The position numbers and the translations under genes are program-made. The notes under the pieces were generated by a model. The model worked only from the letters and a program-made list of their open reading frames with translations. It searched no databases and was not told the DNA's origin. Of a stretch of 64,000 nt of DNA, positions 40,230-49,613 are shown one piece after another (position 1 is the first letter of the stretch; every line of letters begins with the position of its first letter). Source of the DNA: JBGQOG01 sp052113705 (GTDB lineage: Bacteria; Pseudomonadota; Alphaproteobacteria; Rhodobacterales; Rhodobacteraceae); the NCBI RefSeq assembly GCF_052113705.1, contig NZ_JBGQOG010000015.1:1-64000 (forward strand), written 5' to 3'.

Positions 40230-43200
40230 TTATTCTGTCGTGGCGGCATCGCTGCCGATCTTGGGCGGCTCGCGGCGGAAGATGTCGCGCAGCATGCCCG
40301 GCGTCAGCAGGGACAGCGGGTTGACCGAAATCTCGGGCCGTGCCGCCGTCCCGGTCAGCCGGTAGGTAAAGCCAAATACCCCTTCACCGCGCCGGGTCAA
40401 CAGCTGACCGATGCCATTGATCAGATAGAGCGGTGAAACCACGCCCTGCATGTCCAGCCTGCCGCTGCCCGGCTCCGCCCCCGGCTGATACAGCCCCGTC
40501 AGCGTCACCCCGAGCGAAGCCCCGGTGGCCGAGCCGCGCGAAATGCTCACCGCCTCGGGGGTCAGCCGGAACGCGCCCTCGACATCGTTGAAGACCAGCC
40601 CCTCGCCGCTCAGCTGCTCCAACAGGCCAATGCCCGAGGCCGCGCCCAGCATGGCCGCCAGCACCGGCGCATCCTTGACCCGGATGTCGTTGATTTTCGC
40701 GGTGCCATCATATTGCCCGGCGCCGCCCGTCGGGCGCAGCACCAGATCAAGCGCCCCCCCCCGCGCGCGCGAAAAGATCCCGGCGGCATCCAGCACCGCC
40801 CCGGCATCCGGCGCCAGAATGCGCACCGCCGCGCGGCCATTCGGATCGGGGGCCACGGTGCCCTCGACCGGCGCCTGCCCGTTCACCTTGCCGGTGAAGC
40901 GGCCCGAGAATCCGCCCCGCGTGCTGAAACTGCCCTGCACGCCGCCCAGCATCAGATCATTCGCCACCGTCACCCGCGAGAGCCGGGCGGTGATGCTGGA
41001 ACCGCCGCCCGCGCGGCCGCCGCCCGCGGCGCCGCCGCTGTCCATCCCGGCGGGCAGATTGCGCAGATCCAGCGTTCCGGCGTCAATCGCCACATTCAGC
41101 GGCCGCCCCGCACCCTGCCCGATCAGCGCGCCGCTGCCCTTGAACCAGCGTCCGACGGTCGCCGTGTCAAACACCGCGCGCTCCAGCCCGCCCTCGGGCG
41201 TCAGCTGCAATTTCCCTGCCGTGTCCAGCCCCGGTGCCGACAGGCTCACCCGCTCGATGGTCGCCGGTTTGCCAAAGGCCCCGGCCAGTTCCAGCTTGCC
41301 CGGGGTCGCCGCGGCCTTGGACCAGCCGATCTCCGGCACCCGCAGCCCCAACCCGACGAGATCGGACTGCAGGGTAAAACGCACCGGCTTGTCCTTGTCG
41401 AGGGTCAGCGCGATCTGCCCCAGCCCTTTGCCGGTGACACTGCCCTTGGGCAGGCCAATGGCGAAAGCATCAAGCGTCGCTGGCGAAATCTCGACCGTGC
41501 CCGCCAGCGTCGAATGCCCCTGTCCGGCGGGACCAAAATCCTGTTGCCAGCGCCCCGAGACCGGCACGCCCGACAGCAGCCCCGGCCCCTCGATCACGAT
41601 CCCTTTCGGGGTGACCGTCGCCTGCAGCCGCGCCGCCGTCACCTCGCGCCCCGGGACCACCTTGTCGGAGGTGACATCGGTCAGCACCGCATTCACCCGG
41701 TAATCCACATCGGCGACCTGCAAACGGTCCACCAGCGGCAGGAACAGATCGGTGCGTGTCTCCGCCTGACCTTGCGCAATATCAACAGGTTGTCCGGCCT
41801 TGCTGAGAAAACGGAACGGCGGCTCATCCAGGAGCGACAGCACGGCGGGGATCGAGGATCGGGTGCGCAGGCGCACCTCGGCCTGCGCGGGTTTCTGGCG
41901 GATGTCGGGCACGATCATCACCGTATCGGCCACGTCAATGCTGCCGCCCTGCGGCGCCGTCACATGCCCCCGCTCCACCACCAGCGTCTGGGTGTTGCCC
42001 TCGATCGTGGCAAAGCCCTCGCCCGCTTCCACCGGCGGCAGGGTCTTGATCACCCGCACCTCCGCCCCGCTGAAATCATAGCCCAGGGCCAACCGTGGCT
42101 CTTCGCCCGGCGCCAGCCGCAGGGCGGCCTTCACATCGCGCAACTCGCCCGTCATCACATTCTGCGCGATCCAGTCGCGCGTTTTCGGCACCAGGGCGGG
42201 CGGCCAGAGCGCCAGCAGCCGGGTGCGGGTGATCGCGTCCACCCCCGCATCCAGCGACACCCGCCAGCCCTTGGCATCCGCCGCGATCTGCCCCTGCGCC
42301 GAAATGCGCCGCCCGCCCTCGACCAGCTGCACCTGTCCGATGTCCAGCGTGAACGGGTTCAGCTGCAGGCGCAGATCCACCGCCCCCTGGCTGAAGCGCG
42401 CGGGCGTCACGAACAATCCCGCCGGATCGACCTGCAGATCCTTGATGCTCACCTGCCCCAGCAGGGCCTCCGGCATGCCATTCGCCAATCCCTTGAGCGT
42501 GGCGCTGCCCTCGGCCTGCACCCGCAATGCCCGGCTGTCGAGCGCGAGATTGGTGAAAGCCACCCGCCCCGCCGCCGTGTCATAAGAGAGCGACACCCGG
42601 CCCGAGTTGAACGGCACCGGCGGCACGCCCGGCACCGGGCTGATGACGCCCGCGTCGATCTCCAGCGCCGCGTCAAGGCGTTTGATCTTGCCCTCTGCAT
42701 CCATGCCCGACCGCAACGTGCCCGAGATTGGCGCGTCCAGCACCGAAAGCCAGGCCAGCGCCGGAGATTGCAGCGCCAGATCGCCCGAGGCGACCGAGCT
42801 GACGGCGGCGTTGAAGCTGGTCTCGAGGCTGTCCTTGCGGATCGTGCTGGTCAGCGCCACCGAGGCGGGCACCTTGTCCGCCGCCCCGATATCGAGACCG
42901 AGCGAAATCGCAATGCGATCCGCCTCTTGCGTCAGTTTGAAATTGCCGTTCGAGATGCGCCAGACGCGGCCCAGACGGGCATCATCCACCCGCAGCTCCA
43001 GCGCATCGGCCTCGATCGTCTGCACCTTGCGCAGGGCGGGCGTGGCAAAGGCCGCCTGAAACGCCTTGACCGCCTGGGCCGCATTTTCCGGCCCCGCCCC
43101 CGACAGCGCCAGCGCACCGCCGAGTTCCAGATCCAGCCTGCCATCGGGATTGCGCCGCAGCGCCACCCCGGCCCCGCGGATGCGGAAACTGCGCGGCTCG

Positions 43201-43730
43201 ATCTTGCCACGCAGCAGCGGTTGCGCGTGCAGCGTCATCCGCAGTTCCGGGAAAACCGCCACCGGCAGGCCATTGGGCCGCGCGATTTCAACCACATGCA
43301 GGCGGATGCGCGGGGTGATCCCCTCATCCACCACCAGATCGGCACCGCCGCGCAGATGCACCGTCAGCGCCCCCTGCAGCGCGACATTCGCCCGCGCCTC
43401 CATCCGCGCGACCAGCCATTGCGGCGCCACCAAAGGCTGATGGCTGACCAGCAGCAGCAAAAACGCAAAGGCCACCAGCACCAGTGGCAGGGACAAGATC
43501 ATCCAGAGCCCGACACGCCCCCGCCTGGCGCGGGGCCCCGCCGCCACCGGCGCGGTCGGCGCGCCATCGGCCACGGCATCCGTCGGTGCAGGCGTGATCT
43601 GAGCGGGGGTATCCGCCGCGCCGCCGGTGACCGGGTCCGCCCCGGATCCCGCCGCGCTTTTCACGTCGGCTTCCGCCTCGGGTTCCGCGTCGGCTTTGGT
43701 GTCGGACAGGGGCGAAAGCGGTCGCGTCAT
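40230..43730 (-). CDS. Giant AsmA/YhdP-like (DUF3971) envelope protein
   Basis: An 1166-residue protein from ATG 43730 (MTRPLSPLSDTKADAEPEAE). A disordered acidic/proline N-terminus of about 70 residues precedes a single TM (LWMILSLPLVLVAFAFLLLL). About 1000 residues of repeated beta-strand segments follow, with long runs of the LRLNP/GRVSFT type, and AsmA-like C-terminal repeats (ADATTE at the end). YhdP/TamB/AsmA proteins form periplasmic hydrophobic grooves for phospholipid transfer to the outer membrane. The bacterial alternates and the exact member cannot be decided by eye. Confidence 0.8.
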   Translation of the reverse strand: MTRPLSPLSDTKADAEPEAEADVKSAAGSGADPVTGGAADTPAQITPAPTDAVADGAPTAPVAAGPRARRGRVGLWMILSLPLVLVAFAFLLLLVSHQPLVAPQWLVARMEARANVALQGALTVHLRGGADLVVDEGITPRIRLHVVEIARPNGLPVAVFPELRMTLHAQPLLRGKIEPRSFRIRGAGVALRRNPDGRLDLELGGALALSGAGPENAAQAVKAFQAAFATPALRKVQTIEADALELRVDDARLGRVWRISNGNFKLTQEADRIAISLGLDIGAADKVPASVALTSTIRKDSLETSFNAAVSSVASGDLALQSPALAWLSVLDAPISGTLRSGMDAEGKIKRLDAALEIDAGVISPVPGVPPVPFNSGRVSLSYDTAAGRVAFTNLALDSRALRVQAEGSATLKGLANGMPEALLGQVSIKDLQVDPAGLFVTPARFSQGAVDLRLQLNPFTLDIGQVQLVEGGRRISAQGQIAADAKGWRVSLDAGVDAITRTRLLALWPPALVPKTRDWIAQNVMTGELRDVKAALRLAPGEEPRLALGYDFSGAEVRVIKTLPPVEAGEGFATIEGNTQTLVVERGHVTAPQGGSIDVADTVMIVPDIRQKPAQAEVRLRTRSSIPAVLSLLDEPPFRFLSKAGQPVDIAQGQAETRTDLFLPLVDRLQVADVDYRVNAVLTDVTSDKVVPGREVTAARLQATVTPKGIVIEGPGLLSGVPVSGRWQQDFGPAGQGHSTLAGTVEISPATLDAFAIGLPKGSVTGKGLGQIALTLDKDKPVRFTLQSDLVGLGLRVPEIGWSKAAATPGKLELAGAFGKPATIERVSLSAPGLDTAGKLQLTPEGGLERAVFDTATVGRWFKGSGALIGQGAGRPLNVAIDAGTLDLRNLPAGMDSGGAAGGGRAGGGSSITARLSRVTVANDLMLGGVQGSFSTRGGFSGRFTGKVNGQAPVEGTVAPDPNGRAAVRILAPDAGAVLDAAGIFSRARGGALDLVLRPTGGAGQYDGTAKINDIRVKDAPVLAAMLGAASGIGLLEQLSGEGLVFNDVEGAFRLTPEAVSISRGSATGASLGVTLTGLYQPGAEPGSGRLDMQGVVSPLYLINGIGQLLTRRGEGVFGFTYRLTGTAARPEISVNPLSLLTPGMLRDIFRREPPKIGSDAATTE

Positions 43731-43964
43731 CCGCCGAACACCCGGTTCCGGCGCAGATTCGACACAAACCGGCGCGCAGCCCGCTGGCCGCGACAAGATG
43801 AAACCCGCCACGCAACCCGTTGGAATCGCACGTCTGTTTTCGTCAACGCCTGTGTCCTTGCGACGCCGCCCCGGTGGGGGGCGCATTCTTGTTGTCATCT
43901 ACGCCTTTATCTTCGCGCAGTCTGACATAAAACGTAAGGCCAGATCATCCGACAGGAGCTTCAC

Positions 43965-44447
43965 ATGATTGCCATCGGCGAGACCGCGCCCGACTTCACC
44001 CTGCCCCGCAGCCCCGCCGCCCCCGGCGAAACGCTGACCCTCGCGGCGCTGCGGCCCGGCATTGTGGTGCTGTATTTCTACCCCAAGGATGACACGCCGG
44101 GCTGCACCACGGAGGCGCTCGACTTCACCCGGCTGGCCGCGGATTTCGCCGCCGAAGGGGCGACGGTGGTGGGCATCTCCAAGGACAGCGCGCAAAAGCA
44201 TGAGAAGTTCTGCGCCAAACATGCGCTGAATGTGGTCCTCGTCTCGGATGCCGAGAGCGACACCTGCGAGCGCTATGGCACCTGGGCCGAAAAATCCATG
44301 TATGGCAAAACCTACATGGGGATCACCCGCGCGACCGTGCTGATTGATGGCGCGGGTCAGGTGGCGCAGGTCTGGCCCAAGGTCAGCGTCAAAGGCCATG
44401 CGGAAGAGGTTCTGGCCGCCGTGCGCGCCTTGAAAGCCGGGGCGTGA
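43965..44447 (+). CDS. bcp: Peroxiredoxin (Bcp family)
   Basis: A 160-residue thiol peroxidase. The peroxidatic cysteine is in PKDDTPGCTTEALDFTRLAA (DTPGCTTE), and a second Cys lies in EKFCAKHALN, five residues further than the atypical 2-Cys pattern. It detoxifies peroxides using thioredoxin. GTG of the DUF455 gene overlaps its stop. It is divergent from the AsmA-like gene with no operator seen. Confidence 0.94.
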   Translation: MIAIGETAPDFTLPRSPAAPGETLTLAALRPGIVVLYFYPKDDTPGCTTEALDFTRLAADFAAEGATVVGISKDSAQKHEKFCAKHALNVVLVSDAESDTCERYGTWAEKSMYGKTYMGITRATVLIDGAGQVAQVWPKVSVKGHAEEVLAAVRALKAGA

Positions 44448-45346
44448 GCCTGCCCGCGGATCCGGCTGCCGGGGCGGAGGGCATTGACCCCGGCCAAGAC
44501 CCCACCCCGGGGGCCAGCCTCGCCGAACGCGCGGTGCAGGTGCTGACCTGCGCCGACGGCCGGGCGAAATGCGCACTCTCCGAGGCGCATGCCCGCGTCT
44601 GGTTCGCGGCGCGTGCGGCGGGGAAGCCGCTGCCGCTGGGGCACGCGACCCCACCCCTGCAACCCGCCCGCCCCGCAGCGCCCGAATTGCGCGCCCCGCG
44701 TGATATGCCCAAACGCAGAACCGGATCGCAGGCCGGGCGGATCGAGCTGTTGCATTCGCTGGCGCATATCGAGCTGAACGCGGTGGATCTGCACTGGGAC
44801 ATCATCGCGCGCTTCACTGACGTGCCGTTTCCGCCCGGTTTCTACGATGACTGGGTGAAATGCGCGCGTGAAGAAGCCAAACATTTCAACCTGATCTGCG
44901 ATTGTCTTGAGGCGATGGGCAGCCATTACGGCGCGCTGCCCGCCCATGCCGGCATGTGGCAATCGGCCGAGGAAACCGCGACTGACATTCTCGGCCGCCT
45001 CGCCGTGGTGCCGATGGTGCTCGAGGCGCGCGGCCTGGATGTCTGCCCGGCAATGATCACGCTGTTTGAAAAAAGCGGCGAAACGCAGGCGCTGGCGGCG
45101 CTGGAGGTGATCTATGCGGAAGAGGTCGCGCATGTCGCCTATGGCTCGAAATGGTTCCACTTCCTCTGCGGGCGCGGCAACCACGACCCGAAGGAGCTGT
45201 TTCACGCGCTGGTGCGGCAGTATTTCCACGGGCTTCTGAAGCCGCCCTTCAATGAGGAAAAACGCGCCGAGGCCGGATTGCCGCCGGATTTCTACTGGCC
45301 CCTGACCGAGCGCGACGAGGATGTGGACCGCCCCGCCGGGGCCTGA
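44444..45346 (+). CDS. DUF455 ferritin-like protein
   Basis: A 300-residue protein starting at GTG 44444, overlapping the bcp stop. After a variable 70-residue region comes the helix bundle with metal ligands: HSLAHIELNAVDLHWD, REEAKHFNLICDCLEAMG, and YAEEVAHVAYGSKWF. The Glu/His pattern is that of ferritin-like diiron proteins (DUF455, related to MiaE). The reaction is unknown. Being coupled to a peroxiredoxin, it may work under oxidative stress. Confidence 0.85.
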   Translation: MSLPADPAAGAEGIDPGQDPTPGASLAERAVQVLTCADGRAKCALSEAHARVWFAARAAGKPLPLGHATPPLQPARPAAPELRAPRDMPKRRTGSQAGRIELLHSLAHIELNAVDLHWDIIARFTDVPFPPGFYDDWVKCAREEAKHFNLICDCLEAMGSHYGALPAHAGMWQSAEETATDILGRLAVVPMVLEARGLDVCPAMITLFEKSGETQALAALEVIYAEEVAHVAYGSKWFHFLCGRGNHDPKELFHALVRQYFHGLLKPPFNEEKRAEAGLPPDFYWPLTERDEDVDRPAGA

Positions 45347-45614
45347 TCACGGCGCCGCAGAATCGCGGCGGGCAGCGGAAGGCCGCCCGCCGCCAGCTGT
45401 TTCAACCGGGGGCTGTGCCGATTCCGCTTCGGCAGGAAACCGCGCAGAATCAGGCGGCAGCCTGCCTTTGCGTCGCAAAAATTGCTTAAATTGGTTGCAC
45501 AAAGGCAACAGAGGTTGCTACTCCCTTGCCAGCCCGGCCGAGTCTCGCCGGGAGGGGAAAAGCTGTGCGGGATCCCTCATCCCGCGACAGAACAACTGAA
45601 GAGAGGCTGCCTGC

Positions 45615-46934
45615 GTGCATAGACGCATCCTGCACCGCGTGAATCACGCGCTTGAACGCTGGTTTCCGGAACAACGCCTGTTCCTGAAATCCGACACGTC
45701 CACGCGGTTCGTGCGGCTGACGCCGCTGACCCAGACACTGACGCTGGGCGCCGCCTCGCTGGTGTTTGGCTGGTCGGTGATCGCCAGCTCCATCCTGTTG
45801 ATCGACCATCTGTCCTCGGGCAATGTCCGCACGCAGACCACCCGCGCCGAAACCGCCTTTGAGGCGCGCCTCGACGCGCTGTCGCATGAACGCGACGCCC
45901 GCGCCGAAGAAGCCTCGGCGGCGCAGAACCGTTTCCAGACCGCTCTGCAGCAGGTCAGCCAGATGCAATCCACCCTGCTCGCCTCGGAAGAGCGGCGGCG
46001 CGAGCTGGAGACCGGCATTTCGGTCATTCAGGCGACACTGCGCCGGGCGATGACCGAACGCGACGCCGCGCGGGCCGATCTCTTGAAGGCCTCCGGCGCG
46101 GGCCCGGTGGCGCCCGGCGCCAGCGAGGCCGACAAGGCCAAGGATCTGGCCGCAACCTTGCAGGTGATCACTTCGGCGCTCGGCGACACGGCCGCGGAAC
46201 GCGATGCGAAAATGGCCGATGCCGATGCGGCCCGGCAAGAGGCCAGCCAGGTCTCGCTGGAGATGAAACTCCTTGAGCAGCGCAACGATGAGATCTTCAC
46301 CACCCTTGAGGGCGCGGTGAACATCTCGATGGCGCCGCTCGACAAAGTATTCAAATCGGCGGGCGTTGATCCCGACCGGATCATCGCAGAGGTGCGCCGC
46401 GGCTATTCCGGCCAGGGCGGCCCGCTGACCCCGATTTCCTTCTCGGCGATGGGTGTACCCGCGATCGACAGTGCCGAGGCGCGCGCCTCGGGCATTCTGG
46501 AACAGCTCGACCGGATGAACATGTACCGCATCGCCACCGAACGTCTGCCGCTGCACATGCCGTTGCACACCGCCTTCCGCTTCTCCTCGCCCTTCGGCTA
46601 TCGCTGGGGCCGGCTGCATGCGGGGGTCGATCTGGCCGGTGCCATGGGCTCTCCCGTGGAAGTGACCGCCGATGGTGTGGTCAGCTTTGCAGGGCAGCAG
46701 TCCGGATATGGCAATGTTGTCAAGGTGAAGCACGACTTTGGCCTTGAAACGGTCTATGGTCACCTGTCCAAAATCCGCGCCACAGTCGGCCAAAAAGTCT
46801 CGCGTGGGGATCGGATCGGTGATATGGGCAACACCGGACGTTCTACCGGGACGCATCTGCACTATGAGGTGCATGTCGACGGCAAACCTGTAAATCCGAT
46901 GACTTTCATCAAGGCGGCAAAAGATGTTTTCTAA
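45615..46934 (+). CDS. M23-family metallopeptidase, cell-wall endopeptidase
   Basis: A 439-residue protein from GTG 45615, with GAGAGG upstream. An N-terminal membrane segment is at about 40-65 (LGAASLVFGWSVIASSILLI). A long coiled coil spans about 75-220. The M23 domain carries HAGVDLAGAMGSPV (zinc ligands) and THLHYEVHVDG (catalytic His pair). It cleaves peptidoglycan cross-links in the periplasm. It overlaps the bactofilin gene by 11 bases. The arrangement, an anchored M23 enzyme with a bactofilin, recalls the LmdC/BacA shape-determining pairs. Confidence 0.92.
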   Translation: MHRRILHRVNHALERWFPEQRLFLKSDTSTRFVRLTPLTQTLTLGAASLVFGWSVIASSILLIDHLSSGNVRTQTTRAETAFEARLDALSHERDARAEEASAAQNRFQTALQQVSQMQSTLLASEERRRELETGISVIQATLRRAMTERDAARADLLKASGAGPVAPGASEADKAKDLAATLQVITSALGDTAAERDAKMADADAARQEASQVSLEMKLLEQRNDEIFTTLEGAVNISMAPLDKVFKSAGVDPDRIIAEVRRGYSGQGGPLTPISFSAMGVPAIDSAEARASGILEQLDRMNMYRIATERLPLHMPLHTAFRFSSPFGYRWGRLHAGVDLAGAMGSPVEVTADGVVSFAGQQSGYGNVVKVKHDFGLETVYGHLSKIRATVGQKVSRGDRIGDMGNTGRSTGTHLHYEVHVDGKPVNPMTFIKAAKDVF

Positions 46935-47421
46935 AAGCAGGATCAACGAACCTGGCCCCAAGGCACAAACCGAAACTGACAAGGCAAAATCCACCGAGAT
47001 GACGGCGATGAGCAAACCTGCCGGGGATTACGCCCCGAACCCGACCCGCGCGAAACCCGCAGCTTCGGTGCTGTCGTCGGATCTCACGATCACCGGCAAC
47101 ATCAAGACCACCGGCGACATTCAGGTCGAAGGCGTGGTTGAGGGTGACATCCGCGCGCATCTCTTGACCGTGGGCGAAACCGCGACGATCAAGGGCGAGA
47201 TCACTGCCGATGACGTCGTGGTGAACGGCCGTGTTGTGGGCCGTGTGCGGGGCCTGAAAGTGCGCCTGACCTCGACCGCCCGCGTCGAAGGCGACATCAT
47301 CCACAAGACCATCGCCATCGAGAGCGGTGCGCATTTTGAAGGTTCGGTGCAACGCGCCGAAGACCCACTGGCCAATGGCGGCATGGCGAAACTCGCGCCG
47401 CCGCTGCCGAACGGCGAATAA
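46924..47421 (+). CDS. bacM: Bactofilin
   Basis: A 165-residue cytoskeletal polymer protein. A disordered Lys/Pro-rich N-terminus of about 45 residues precedes the beta-helix DUF583 core (SVLSSDLTITGNIKTTGDIQ, EGVVEGDIRAHLLTVGETAT, VVVNGRVVGRVRGLKVRLTS). It scaffolds peptidoglycan enzymes at local membrane sites. It overlaps the M23 gene by 11 bases, implying joint function. A terminator follows. Confidence 0.93.
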   Translation: MFSKSRINEPGPKAQTETDKAKSTEMTAMSKPAGDYAPNPTRAKPAASVLSSDLTITGNIKTTGDIQVEGVVEGDIRAHLLTVGETATIKGEITADDVVVNGRVVGRVRGLKVRLTSTARVEGDIIHKTIAIESGAHFEGSVQRAEDPLANGGMAKLAPPLPNGE

Positions 47422-47462
47422 GCACCAGGGCCCCCGGGGCCGGTGCAGACCCAGAATGTCAG

Positions 47463-47488
47463 AAAGGCAGGCATCCGCCTGCCTTTTT
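47463..47488 (+). terminator. Terminator of the M23-bactofilin operon
   Basis: AGGCAGGC pairs with GCCTGCCT across ATCC, followed by T5. Confidence 0.88.
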
Positions 47489-47513
47489 GCATGTGCAGGG
47501 GCCGGATGCGCCC

Positions 47514-48290
47514 TCAGAGCGTCAGGCGGCGGTACATGTGCCAGCTTGCATGGCCGAGCACCGGCAGCGCCACGAACAGCCCCAGAAACAGCGGCACCAT
47601 CGCCGCAAACAGCAGCAGGCCGATCAGCGCCCCCCACATCAGCATCACCCCCGGGTTCAGCATGACACAGCGCACCGACAAGATGATCGCGCTGATGAAA
47701 TCCACATCCCGCTCCAGCAGCAGCGGCAGCCCCGCCACGGTAAAGCTGAACAGCGCCAGCGCAAATCCCGCCCCGATCAGCGAGCCCACGGCCAGCATGG
47801 CCGGCCCATTGCCATGGAACAAGATCGCGGGAGAGCTGGTCACCAGCGTCATCGCCTGCATGCCCATGAACAGCGCGAAAATCGTATGGGCAACAAAGAC
47901 CCAGAACATAAACATCAAGAGGATCACCACCGCCATCGAGGGGATCTGCCGGTCCTTTTGCGCGAAGACCACGCCGATCACCTCGCGCCAGATCAGCGGG
48001 CGCCCGGCCTCGATGCGGCGGCTGACCTCGTAAAGACCGACGGCGGCAAAGGGCGCCAGCAGCGGAAACCCCAGAATGAACGGCATCAGCCACCATTCCT
48101 TGCCCGCCGCCGTCAGCACCAGCCAGAGCACAATCCCGCCGCAGACATAAAACCCTGCGAACAGCAGCCCAAAGGCCGGTGCCCGCAGGAAATCGCGCAG
48201 CCCCGCCCGCAGGCAGCGCGAAATATCGGCGGGCGACAGCTGCTGCACCTCTGGCAAAGGCGATGGGGTCGACATGATTTGCTGAGTCAC
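47514..48290 (-). CDS. DUF2189 integral membrane protein
   Basis: A 258-residue protein. GTG at 48290 has AGGAGGACAG upstream and is preferred to ATG 48275 and to the long frame from 48380. About six transmembrane helices follow a cytoplasmic N-terminus (LSPADISRCLRAGLRDFLRA), with the DUF2189 marks FGLLFAGFYVCGG, GFPLLAPFAAVGLYEVSRR and VMLNPGVMLMWGALI. Function is unknown. Confidence 0.85.
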   Translation of the reverse strand: MTQQIMSTPSPLPEVQQLSPADISRCLRAGLRDFLRAPAFGLLFAGFYVCGGIVLWLVLTAAGKEWWLMPFILGFPLLAPFAAVGLYEVSRRIEAGRPLIWREVIGVVFAQKDRQIPSMAVVILLMFMFWVFVAHTIFALFMGMQAMTLVTSSPAILFHGNGPAMLAVGSLIGAGFALALFSFTVAGLPLLLERDVDFISAIILSVRCVMLNPGVMLMWGALIGLLLFAAMVPLFLGLFVALPVLGHASWHMYRRLTL

Positions 48291-48510
48291 GGGCTGTCCT
48301 CCTCTGTTCCGGCAGGCTAGCCCCCGGCGGGCAGGCCGGGCAATAAAATTCCGCAAAGGCCGCGCTTTGGGTATTTTCACCGCAGGAAGAACCGCTTGCG
48401 GGATGCGCTTAATGCTTCGTTGACATTGTTTCTCCTATGCTCCGGCTGCGAAGCGATGTCCGTCAAAGCACCAGCACGGGCGCATTCAGGTTTTTCGGGG
48501 AGCTGCCGGC

Positions 48511-49515
48511 ATGGCAACCTATGACATGACCTTCCTGTCCGTTTCGGACATGACAACGAGCGCGGGGTATTTTGACTCAAACAACGGGTCGCAGTTTGGC
48601 CCCGGTTCCACCATCACCCTCGGCTCCAACGCGCAGTTCAGCACGCTCAGCGTCACCGATGACGATGCCTATTTCGACGATGACGACGCCAGCCAGACCC
48701 TCACCACGGCGCAAACGCTGAACGGGACCAGCTTCGCCGCCGGAACCATGGTCGAGGCCGAATATGTGCTGGTGGTCCGCGACAGCAATGGCACCGAATA
48801 CCGGATGCAGGCGGTGTCAATGACGGACAATGCCTGGACAACCTACGGCTTTACCTTCCTTGGTCCGGTGCCGCCAACCGGGGTGCCGCTGACCTGGGTG
48901 TCGAGCACGGATATGGTGACGGATACCGACGCTTATCCGACGCCCGGTCTGTCGCCCACACCAAGCTGCTTTACCCCCGGCGTTCTGATCCGCACCCCGC
49001 GCGGCGAGCGCGCCATCGAGGATCTGCAACCGGGTGATCTGGTCCTGACGCTGGACCACGGGCCTCAGCCGCTGCTGCGGCTTTTGCGGCGGCGCCTGCG
49101 CTTTGACGCGGCCCCGCACCGGCACAAACCGATCGCCGTTGCGGCAGGGGCGCTGGGGTCCGGCCTGCCCGCCCAGCGGCTGGTGGTGTCGCCCCAGCAC
49201 CGCCTGCTCCTGAACGGGGCTGAGGGCACGGTTCTGGTGGCGGCAAAGGCGCTTCTGGGGCGGCCGGGGGTGCGGATGCTGCAGGGGCGGCGGCAGGTGG
49301 ACTATCTGCACCTTCTGTTCGACCGGCATCAGGTGATCTGGTCGAACGGCATGCTGAGCGAGAGTTTTCTGCCCGGCCGGATGGCTCTGACCGGGCTGGA
49401 TGCCGAGACGCGGCGCGAGGTGCTGGAAATTTTCCCCGAGGCACTGGGGCAACCGCAACCGGCGCGCCCCATCATCGGCCTGCGGGCCGCACGGGCGCAA
49501 TGCCTGGCGGCCTGA
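48511..49515 (+). CDS. Hint-domain (Hedgehog/intein-like) protein
   Basis: A 334-residue protein. The first 145 residues are Asp/Ser/Thr-rich and look like an extracellular beta structure (DDDAYFDDDDASQ). The Hint domain starts at CFTPGVLIRTPRGERAIEDL and continues GDLVLTLDHG and LVVSPQHRLLL. Such Rhodobacteraceae proteins are thought to be secreted and self-processed, though splicing residues at the C-terminal side (Asn-Cys/Ser) are not evident. No secretion genes are adjacent. Confidence 0.85.
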   Translation: MATYDMTFLSVSDMTTSAGYFDSNNGSQFGPGSTITLGSNAQFSTLSVTDDDAYFDDDDASQTLTTAQTLNGTSFAAGTMVEAEYVLVVRDSNGTEYRMQAVSMTDNAWTTYGFTFLGPVPPTGVPLTWVSSTDMVTDTDAYPTPGLSPTPSCFTPGVLIRTPRGERAIEDLQPGDLVLTLDHGPQPLLRLLRRRLRFDAAPHRHKPIAVAAGALGSGLPAQRLVVSPQHRLLLNGAEGTVLVAAKALLGRPGVRMLQGRRQVDYLHLLFDRHQVIWSNGMLSESFLPGRMALTGLDAETRREVLEIFPEALGQPQPARPIIGLRAARAQCLAA

Positions 49516-49563
49516 AGAACGCGGCTTGAAGATGCCAGTCCTCTCCCCGCCCCGCACGATATG

Positions 49564-49588
49564 AAAAGGCCCCCGAAAACGGGGGCCT
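49564..49588 (-). terminator. Terminator of prfB
   Basis: On the minus strand AGGCCCCCG pairs with CGGGGGCCT across TTTT, followed by TTTT. The hairpin could also stop transcription from the Hint gene on the other strand. Confidence 0.8.
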
Positions 49589-49613
49589 CTGTCATCCGTC
49601 AACCAAACTCGGA

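Noticed and set aside
39131..40240. preQ1 riboswitch before queA
   Set aside because: Only 49 bp lie between queA and the upstream gene and I see no matching aptamer pattern.
37277..40324. 1015-codon plus-strand open frame
   Set aside because: Antisense shadow of DUF924, MFS and queA genes; no family motifs and strongly biased composition.
40713..43925. 1070-codon plus-strand open frame
   Set aside because: Shadow of the AsmA-like gene; Arg/His/Gln-rich with no domain-like segments.
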